64,000 bases of DNA, taken from contig JAUKTV010000017.1 in the NCBI GenBank assembly GCA_030549205.1, forward strand, positions 496,001-560,000. The letters are read 5' to 3'. Shown one piece after another: positions 56,393 through 64,000 of this stretch. A program made the translations under genes and the position numbers. The notes under the pieces are model-generated. The model ran no database searches. It saw only the letters and a program-made list of their open reading frames with translations, and was not told where the DNA came from. Numbering within the stretch: position 1 is the stretch's first letter; each line of letters starts with the position of its first letter. This DNA is from Apiosordaria backusii. Lineage: Eukaryota > Ascomycota > Sordariomycetes > Sordariales > Lasiosphaeriaceae.

Positions 56393-56791
56393 ATGTACGC
56401 CAAGAGTCTCGTCGTTGCTCTCCTTGCGGCCTCGACCGCCTCTGCTGCTGTTGTCGGCGCTCGCCAGAACCAGAATGGCGGCAACGGAGCCAACAATGCT
56501 GCTCCCGACTTTGGGCTTTGCAACCCCAGCATCGATTTTGTTCTCGGTCGTCCCGGTCGTCAGCCAGATGAGGGTACTTTCCTGCCCCTTGACCCCCTGG
56601 TGGCTCAAGGCCAGCAGGAGGCACTGAACCCCAACATTATCACCAACAGGGTCTGCGATCAGCTCACCAACGTCTGCGAGGCAAATGATGCAGCCAAGGC
56701 TTTGTGCGAACAGGCGAAAGCCCAAGTTCAGGCTTTGGGAACGAAGGATGCGACGACAGCGGATGCCTTCAACTCTGCTTTGGGCTTTTAA
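56393..56791 (+). CDS. Small secreted protein
   Basis: Single exon, 132 residues. The ATG at 56393 starts a good signal peptide (MYAKSLVVALLAASTASAAV); the longer in-frame extension upstream has none. The mature part begins with an Asn/Gly-rich stretch (RQNQNGGNGANNAAP). A compact domain follows with four cysteines (GLCNPSID, NRVCDQLTNVCEAN, KALCEQAK) and a Gln/Ala-rich helix. I do not recognise the family by name. Secretion and two disulfides are the supported inferences. Confidence 0.8.
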   Translation: MYAKSLVVALLAASTASAAVVGARQNQNGGNGANNAAPDFGLCNPSIDFVLGRPGRQPDEGTFLPLDPLVAQGQQEALNPNIITNRVCDQLTNVCEANDAAKALCEQAKAQVQALGTKDATTADAFNSALGF

Positions 56792-57616
56792 GGATAGGCG
56801 GGCGGGAACTGGTTGGATCAAAGAGGGGAGGAGATTGAGGTGCGCATGTCGAAGGTTCTCTCAGTGGTCGGACGGTATACATAGCAAGGCGCCTCTGATA
56901 GCCAGCCGGCATTTGATCAGGATGGTTAGAGCCTCAAATTGAAGATGGCCAATCTCCTCGCTTTCTCGAGTTGTTTTCTTGAAGATGCAAAATGTGCAGA
57001 AGAATTTGTCAGGTCATGGAACGTTACTGCCCTCCTAACTCTAGGCTGCAACCACGACAACTCCGTGGCCGTGGAAGGAGCTCACCTCATGCCCTCCACC
57101 AGCGGCTCCACTTCCCACGATGCTGCAGGCCTCAACCTCAACAGACTGAGATGCAGTGAGCGTCATCATGGCGCCAGTAAGTGTGATGCTACATCAGCAG
57201 AAGGAAACTACGCTTTCCCTTGGATTGCCTTTCAAACTTCCAGCCAAGTACGTCTGTTCCGAGTTTCGTACGAAGCCTTTTGTCCCCATGACGAACCGGC
57301 AAGTGAGAATTGATCCTTCCTTCCTCGACCGTCCTTTTACGTCAACCCAGCTGAGGCGACCAGCCGCCATGACGTGCCGCTGGCTGAGTCGTTTCCACCG
57401 GAGCGAATCCACTTCATCGAGCTGCCCATTCTTTCCTCTAGTATTCTTAACTTGAGCTGCTGACAGTATTCGTGTTCGGATTTCTCCGAGGCTTGTGGTT
57501 TAATCCTCTTCCAACACCGTCGCCATTCCTTTGAAACCGAAGTTCGCCTTGCTCATTGCTATCCTCTCTCTACACGGCACGTTCTCTTGCGCACACAGAC
57601 ACATTGCATACCAGCC
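56792..57616. other. Intergenic
   Basis: Between two rightward genes. An ORF at 56939-57313 has no protein-like features. Nothing is called. Confidence 0.5.
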
Positions 57617-58895
57617 ATGCGCTCGTTCGCCTTCGTTGCAGCATTCGCTGCTCTCCTTGCCCAGGCTCAAGGCCTGAACATCCTTATCACGGTATTTAAT
57701 CACCGCTGTTGTTTCCAGTGTCGGTTATGCTGACAGGCCTTGATATACAGAACAATGACGGATTTGGAACCGCCAGTGTTCGCGAGCTCTACAAGCAAAT
57801 GACTTCCTTGGGCCACAACTGCTATGTCGTCGCCTCGGTTACGGCTCAGACCGGTGCTGGCCTCCATGCTGAATTTACGACCAATCCGAGGCTGGATACA
57901 GATGGAGACTGGGGTACGGATGCTCTCCATGCTTTTCCGTGTCAAAAACAGCGTTGCTGACCTAGTGACGATATCCAGGGCTCGTGAAAGCCGGCGCGCC
58001 GTCCCTCGGCACCGATCCGACTGACAGCCACATATGGTATTACAATGGCACAGCGACAGCACAGGTGTTGGTGGCACTTGACTACATATTCCCTACCGTC
58101 TGTGGGCTGGAAGCTCCTGACCTCGTCATCTCGGGCCCCAATTCCGGATCAAACTCGGGTGCCTTCCTTCAAAGCATCTCTGGTGCTATGGGAGCAACAT
58201 ATGTCGCCATCGAGCGCGGTATCCCAGCCATGGCCTTCTGGACCGGCAACGACGCCATTCCCTATTCTTCACTCAATTCAAGCACCAAGGTCGGCTTTCA
58301 AGATCCTGCCACCATCAATGGTCGTCTTGCTTCCAATCTTGCACAGGCTTTCATCGCCAAGGCAAACGGAGATCGCGTACTTCCCGAGGGCTACGGCGTG
58401 ACTGTCGATTTGCCCTACATCACCTCTGAGACGAGCGACGAGTGCACGAACCCCCCGTTTGTTTTGACGCGGTCCACCCAGGACCTGGGTGTCAAGGTCG
58501 CATATAACCACAAGAGTGGCGTGTTCAATCGCATGCACACGGGTACTGGCTACAACGAGGATGACACCAATACCGTGGGTACCGTGAACCCCAAATGCTT
58601 GAGTGCAGTTACTGTCTTTGCACTCGACTACGACGCCGCTCGCAGGAGACAGTGCTTCAATCTGGCAGATGTGACAGCCGTCATTCCCGTTCTGGTGCAC
58701 GCCAATGGCACAGCGCCACTCATTGGTGGTTTGGGAGCCAATGCTTCCATCTCAGGCAACATTTCGCTGCCACCAACTGCCGTTGTTACTTCACCCCCCT
58801 CGGTACAAACCACCGTCACTAGCATTGCAACTCTGGTACAGTGGTCTGTCAGCTCGCTGGTTCTTGGTCTTGTGGTCGGGGTGATAATGTCGTAG
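57617..58895 (+). CDS. SurE-type acid phosphatase, GPI-anchored
   Basis: Predicted surface nucleotidase/phosphatase of the SurE family. Exons 57617-57691, 57751-57913 and 57979-58895 encode 384 residues. A signal peptide (MRSFAFVAAFAALLAQAQG) leads straight into the first metal-binding motif ILIT-NNDGFG, rebuilt across the first intron, where bacterial enzymes have NDDG. Next come YVVASVTAQTGAG and the second metal-binding motif GPNSGSNSG, then GTDPTDSH. The Ser/Thr/Pro-rich end is followed by a hydrophobic tail (LVLGLVVGVIMS), which suits a GPI anchor. NN in place of ND at the first motif is usual in fungal secreted members as I recall. Introns of 59 and 65 bases have normal GT-AG ends. The substrate is not known. 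Confidence 0.9.
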
Positions 58896-59553
58896 GAACA
58901 TGACTGAAAGGGGTGAAACGAAATTTGGACTTTTTTGGGTGGCGATATGAAGCTTGTACACATATATCGCCTTCTTAATTTGTAGGACTTAGACGGGGGA
59001 TACTTGTTGAAAGATGAGAGTAATGTGGCGTCGAAGTTGTAGGGAGAAGTATACTACAAGAAATTTTGTTCAAGTTCTGTTTATATGTTGTTCATTTGCG
59101 TCCGAGCGACTGTCTTGTGTAGCAGAGTGATGCCACTAGTATCTGCTTCATCTCTGTGGCGTGGTTTGTTATCACTACCTTTGCTGATGAGTCCCAAGAA
59201 TCATCCCGTCATTCTCAGCAGTGAAGCTGTGTCAAGGTTGCGTGTCATATGGGAGGTGTGCACTGGGGGGTCGAACATGCACGGAACGATTAATTATTCG
59301 AGTAACAAACCTATCTCAGATTCCCCAGATCATCGTTTCTCAGCAGTGCGTCTATTTTCTATTTTTCTTCACGATGTGAAGCAACCTAAACGCCGGTTCC
59401 ATGCAAAAGCCTCCTTCCTGATGATGACATGTTCATCTGCCTCTCATTCTCCCAACATCCACTCCAGCCAACGCCCTATCGTTATGTACACAACCACCGT
59501 TCCATTCCGACCCGCACCCACAAAGCCTCTCCCTTCTCTCACACCACCTTTTT
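58896..59553. other. Intergenic, convergent 3' ends
   Basis: Between the SurE-type gene and the leftward small membrane protein. Several short ORFs, none supported. Confidence 0.5.
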
Positions 59554-59913
59554 TTACGAATCCTCACGAGGCCCCACATGCTTCGGCATCTTGGCCGGCT
59601 CGCTCCCGTCCCCGTAATCGAGGACCTTGGCGGGGGAGCGCTTGGCGGGGGCGGTGGGGTCCTGGCTGGCGATGCGCGTGTTTTGTTTGGGGTCCGTGTC
59701 GGCGTCACTGTCGGACTGGTTGCGGGTGTTCTTGCCCCCTGTTCCGGCGATTGCTTCCAACGACTCGGAGACGGGGAGGCTGGTGGCTGCTGCGTCGTGG
59801 CGGGCGCGGGGGCGGGGCTGGGAGGAACCGCCTGCTGTTGTGTAGAGGAGTCCGCCGAAGAGGGTGGTTGCGATGAGGACTGGGAGGAGGCGGTTGCGGC
59901 TCATGTTGGACAT
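59554..59913 (-). CDS. Small single-pass membrane protein, unknown
   Basis: A single exon of 119 residues. The basic start MSNMSRNRLL leads into one hydrophobic segment (PVLIATTLFGGLLYTTAG). A hydrophilic Asp/Ser/Lys tail follows (SDSDADTDPKQN), ending KMPKHVGPREDS. This layout suits a mitochondrial or ER membrane protein with a single helix. Two ATGs lie close together (59913 and nine bases on). Antisense ORFs over the same bases lack this organisation. I do not recognise the family, and the gene could be spurious. Confidence 0.55.
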   Translation of the reverse strand: MSNMSRNRLLPVLIATTLFGGLLYTTAGGSSQPRPRARHDAAATSLPVSESLEAIAGTGGKNTRNQSDSDADTDPKQNTRIASQDPTAPAKRSPAKVLDYGDGSEPAKMPKHVGPREDS

Positions 59914-62900
59914 TTTGGCGGTGGTGTTGCTGGGGAGAGGTTGGGGTTGTGGTTGGGTTGAGATTGAGGGGGTTGCTTGATCAAGTTTTGGTACGTTTTG
60001 TGGACTGAACGGTGATCTCTTGATTTGGGATGAAGAGGAGGTGGTTGAGTGTGTTGAAGTTATGATATCAATTCGTAGTTGATGGGAAAGCAGTCAATCA
60101 ATCAACAATTGTCAGGAGGCTTACTGTAGTTGGAGGGTGGTGTTGGTGGTAAGAAAGATATTATATCACAGTTGCGATGTGCAGCATGCGCCGGTCATGA
60201 TGACATCAGGAACCACATGAGCTTTCGCACAGTAAAAGTTTTGGCGCTGGTGAACCGCCCCGTCCCTTTGAGGATGGGATCTGTGTAGGCTTGACGTCAC
60301 GATTTGGGGTGTGGATCTAATGTGAGAGAATGGTCCGGCCCAGGGGTTTCGGTTGAAAGAATTACCGACTGGTCGGGGGTTTCTGTGAAGAAGTCAATTG
60401 ACAGGTGAAAATACTGCTGTTCGTCGCTCTCGGGATATAAATTGATGTTTTCTATACTGTTATTGTTGTTTATTGTCTATCGAACACATGTTGTGGCGGG
60501 GGTGTACTTGGAGGGTTAGGGTATTTGATGGCGTCATCGCCCATGTCAGGGACTGTTGGTGGCTGCTGGGGCGACGACATGGAGAACGCCAAGTAAACAA
60601 GCTCAGGGGGAATATAGGGAAGAGATGAGGATTAAGGTATTCGGACAAACCTTGAAGCTGTCGCGTTGCCCAAATATGTGTGCCGATGTTGTCAATCCAA
60701 ACCATCGCAGCGCTGTAGTATCTGGAAATAGCCGGGCACTTGGCTTCAGTGTTTCCCTGAGATTTACAATGCAACTGCTCGTGGCCGTGGGACGGTCAAA
60801 ATCTTGCATATGGATGTGCTGAAGTAGGTAAGAACGGACATGTCCCGAGTGGCCGAAAAATGATTTCCAATGAGATTTTGTAGAGGTTGTGAAGCAAGAA
60901 TCATCAGATGTGCCGTGTAAAAGCATAGGTAGGCTAGCATTATTTAAAGCCAGAGCAAATTGAGAGAATTCAATGTCCTCGCATCGGGGAGTGCTGCTCT
61001 GTCCTATGGGCAGTATAAAGTGTTTGTTGCCTGATGCTGACCCTATCCCAACGTCAATTTTTCATAACTGTACCAGATACTGACCCTCAATAGGCCGACA
61101 TCTTTCCAAGCAATCCTTTCTACTGCGCTGACAAACACTTATGTGAGTCTCATTCCCACATGCCCAGATATAAGTCTTCCCAAAGCGGTGCATGAAGCCC
61201 TCCGCTATCGCATGGCGGAAAGGGTGAGAAACTGGCTCATGACTGGCCGCCCAAGTTTGGCACAAGAGGCGTCTGGACTAAGGCGCTGGTAACTGTAAGC
61301 CCATTTTCCTAACCGGGTATTTACCAAACTTGAAGGGGGCGGCTTGGTGGTAATTTACTCGACAAGCTCCAATCGACTCACAAATCAGAATCCTTTCGTA
61401 CGACTGATCCCGAGTCTCGGCCGGCGACAGGGTCCATTTGTACCCAGGTTCTATAACACACGGGGTTGCACACGATATTGATCCAAGATCTCAGACCAAC
61501 GGGAGGATCCGCGGTAGGTGGCGCAAATCATAGGCTAGCACGACGTATATCGGCCGGACGTATCGCAATTGTCACCGAAGCCGGAGAGGTCGGCTTCGGT
61601 ATGGTGTGCAGACAACGAGCCGCAGATCTTGTCAATCTGAAACGATGATCAGCACTGCACCCCGCGACATCCGACAGTTTGAAAAGGCTCACTATGGGCT
61701 CTTCTTGAGGCTGTCGAGCTGCAAGAGAGCGAGTGATTGGAGTGCAATGATTGCATCGCAAAGTGCCGACTGTGACGTGGTGATGCACTGATGCTACTGT
61801 TGCGTGGTCCCGGATTTTGAGATGATTGGTAAAGGAATGGTGACCGAACCCGACCCAAGAAACGGATGTCCGTGGGTGAGGAAGCCATATATGTGCAATG
61901 TGCCCCAACCTCAGCCTTTGGCCTTTTCTCTTTGGTCAAGTGCGCACATCCTGAACGTCCACCTCTCTCGTCAATGAATCCTCGAAATAACATGTCCAAC
62001 TGACCTTGTCACCTAGAATCTCAGCTGCCCGCAATGCGAACTCGAATTTTGGATATCGACAAGGCAAAAGGCGGCATGGACGGTCGAGCAAGGTGCGGTG
62101 AAGAGTGGAAGAAGGAAGGGAGGAGCAAGATGACGGTTGTCGGTGAACAACAGCAATCTACACCTATGAATTGGATTGACGCCCGTGGTGCCATCATTTC
62201 GACATGGCGTCTGGATTATTGGCAGCCGCAACTCGACAAAGCGGATACACGGACCGTTGAGCCCGTTCCCTCACCTCACCTCACCTGACACCACACCGGA
62301 CCATTCCTTCCACCTTTGTCAACTTCAACGACAGGGTTCGGCTCTGGATTCGTGTTGGTCACTCCATCCCAGCAGCCGCACACCGAACTTGCGGTGGAGA
62401 TTAGTCGGATTCACTCGGAAGAGCCGCGGTGGTCGTCACCGTCGTAGCCAAGTGTGGCATTGCCGACAGTCTTCGCTTCCAAACCCAATCGTGAATTTGC
62501 TCAGCTGCCCCACATCCCCGAACCTCACTCATGACACATCGCCGACGCGTCTTGTGTTGTCGACAGTGGAAGCTTTGCCGGCTTCGGCCATAATCTCAGA
62601 GGTTGGGAGTAATCATCGGGCGAATACAGCTCCTCGTTACAAACCATTGTCTTACGAATTACCCAACATTACTCGGCACTGTTCAACAAAGGGCCCTTAA
62701 TCAACAGTTATTGGTTTCGTCGTGTTGCGCTTCCACACCCACTGCGTTGGGCATTAATACGTCGGCATTTGGACACGGGAGATCCAACTTGACTGCAACT
62801 CCAAGCGAGTCCAAGAAAATACCCGTGGTGGAGGGGAGCTTGTCTGAAGATCGTGACCGAATCCGGCGGAGAAATTCAGCTCTGAGCGACAGATGCACAC

Positions 62901-64000
62901 GAAGCATGTCGACATTAGGGCGACAGGGTTGGCGTGAGGTCTAAATAAGACAGACTAACGTTGAATAGATTAGCCACTGGCTAGGGTCCTTCCACTACAT
63001 ACACCCGACGTCCGGTCTTAGACCCTGCCCTAAGCCGATACCCAAGCATGGGGGATGACAAGATAACGCGGCTCGCAGCGGGGTCCAGATGTGAGCGATT
63101 CGAAAACCAGGAGGGTACTCGTTGGTACGTAGCACCTCCCTTCTACCTATTTCCGTCGCACCTCATATCTCTCATGATCCGGGCCTCCAGGCTAATCCTC
63201 ACATGGCATGCAGAAGGCGAAATTGGATGAAGAGAAACCCCTTGTTCTTGGAAGCGCAACTTATTCCCCTTCTCAGGCAATGCAGGAGCCTCACACATGT
63301 GCGCAGGATCTCGGTTCCAAGCATAGGGACCGCGGAGACGTCCGTCTGCGGCGTGGATCAACTATTAGGCCGAGTCCAGCCCTGGCGTGATCCTTTTGCA
63401 ATCCTTCCGCACGAAAAATCCAGAACACGACCAAACATGCTTTAGTTTGGTGAAAGTCGGAGTCTGCCCCTCAATTTCAGGTATGTTCATCATGCCCAGT
63501 GTTTCTTTTACCCCTGAACACAACTGTTGGACCTAACGATGGTGGTGTGGATCGCCGCCGAGGCTCCTCCAGCCGCTCTTCCCGTCCCGAGCGCAGATGG
63601 TTGTCGATCATTCCCATTCGGAGAGGGACCCCCTAACCCGAATGGCCCTGCAGAATCAATAAACACGTGGGGACAAATACGGGGACCGGCAACCGTGCAC
63701 ACCACTGTACAGTAGCACTGGCCTGAGAATTATTCCCCTTGCCTATCTCATTCGGACAATTTTACAAGTATTGTCTCGGTATTGGAAACTAAAACATGAT
63801 AACCAGCGATTGGGTGATTTCTGTGCAATCTGAAATCACCTTGCGCTGCTGTTCTCCAACATGAGGATGGGAATGGGATGTCGGGATCAAGTATCCCCGC
63901 ATCAGAACGGCTGCCACCGTTATAAGCACCAAACTAACAAACGATGGAGATGGATCAGGAAGACGATCGGATGATGATTTGAGATTACGTACAGCTTCCC
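59914..64000. other. 4.1 kb without a supported gene
   Basis: Both strands show only ORFs under 175 codons, mutually overlapping, with no signal peptide, domain motif or convincing splice continuation. I see no tRNA, 5S gene, terminal repeat or strong AT bias. It may hold distal promoters or a long non-coding transcript, neither of which sequence alone can show. Confidence 0.4.

Noticed and set aside
1..64000. CRISPR arrays, bacterial operons, 5S rRNA genes, telomere repeats
   Set aside because: None seen on either strand; not expected, except dispersed 5S genes, which I looked for and did not find.

Overview
The window is nuclear DNA of a filamentous ascomycete, most likely a member of the Sordariales. 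The evidence is short GT-AG introns of about 50-85 bases, intron-containing tRNA genes, single-gene transcription units on both strands, and fungal families such as HET-domain, LaeA-like, CE1 feruloyl esterase and NRPS-like proteins. No sequence here is prokaryotic, and there is no CRISPR array, rRNA or complete transposon. Exon boundaries were read by eye from splice signals and frame continuity, so they are predictions.

Left part (1-19 kb). The 3' end of a GH3 beta-xylosidase runs off the left edge. It is followed by a tRNA-Phe(GAA), an MFS sugar transporter, an unrecognised multi-exon gene with a suspicious frame change, and an 1141-residue disordered repeat protein. Next come a secreted feruloyl esterase, a TPMT-type methyltransferase, a small secreted cysteine protein and a decayed gene near 17-18 kb.

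Middle (19-31 kb). Two microtubule regulators, LIS1/PAC1 and a Stu2/XMAP215-type TOG protein, are transcribed divergently from one 1.55 kb region. Beyond them two intron-containing tRNA-Gly(CCC) genes point towards each other. Between them lie a membrane-anchored calcineurin-type phosphoesterase carrying an apparent one-base frameshift, a beta/gamma-crystallin-like protein and a small Cys-rich protein.

Core (33.7-45.2 kb). The most striking gene is an uninterrupted 2820-residue protein with NRPS architecture (T, adenylation remnant, T, E, C, A, T, C, T). All four carrier-domain serine positions are substituted, and the C- and A-domain catalytic motifs are largely substituted too. It looks like a complete but catalytically retired megasynthase, followed 1.5 kb downstream by a LaeA-like methyltransferase.

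Right part (46-64 kb). A rapidly evolving patch holds a truncated secreted-protein gene ending at an AT-rich hairpin, a kinase-like gene, a diverged direct repeat, a HET-gene relic with a CAA-to-TAA type stop, and an intact HET-domain gene. It is followed by a dynamin-family GTPase, a small secreted protein, a SurE-type phosphatase with GPI-anchor features and a small membrane protein. The last 4.1 kb contain no gene I can support.
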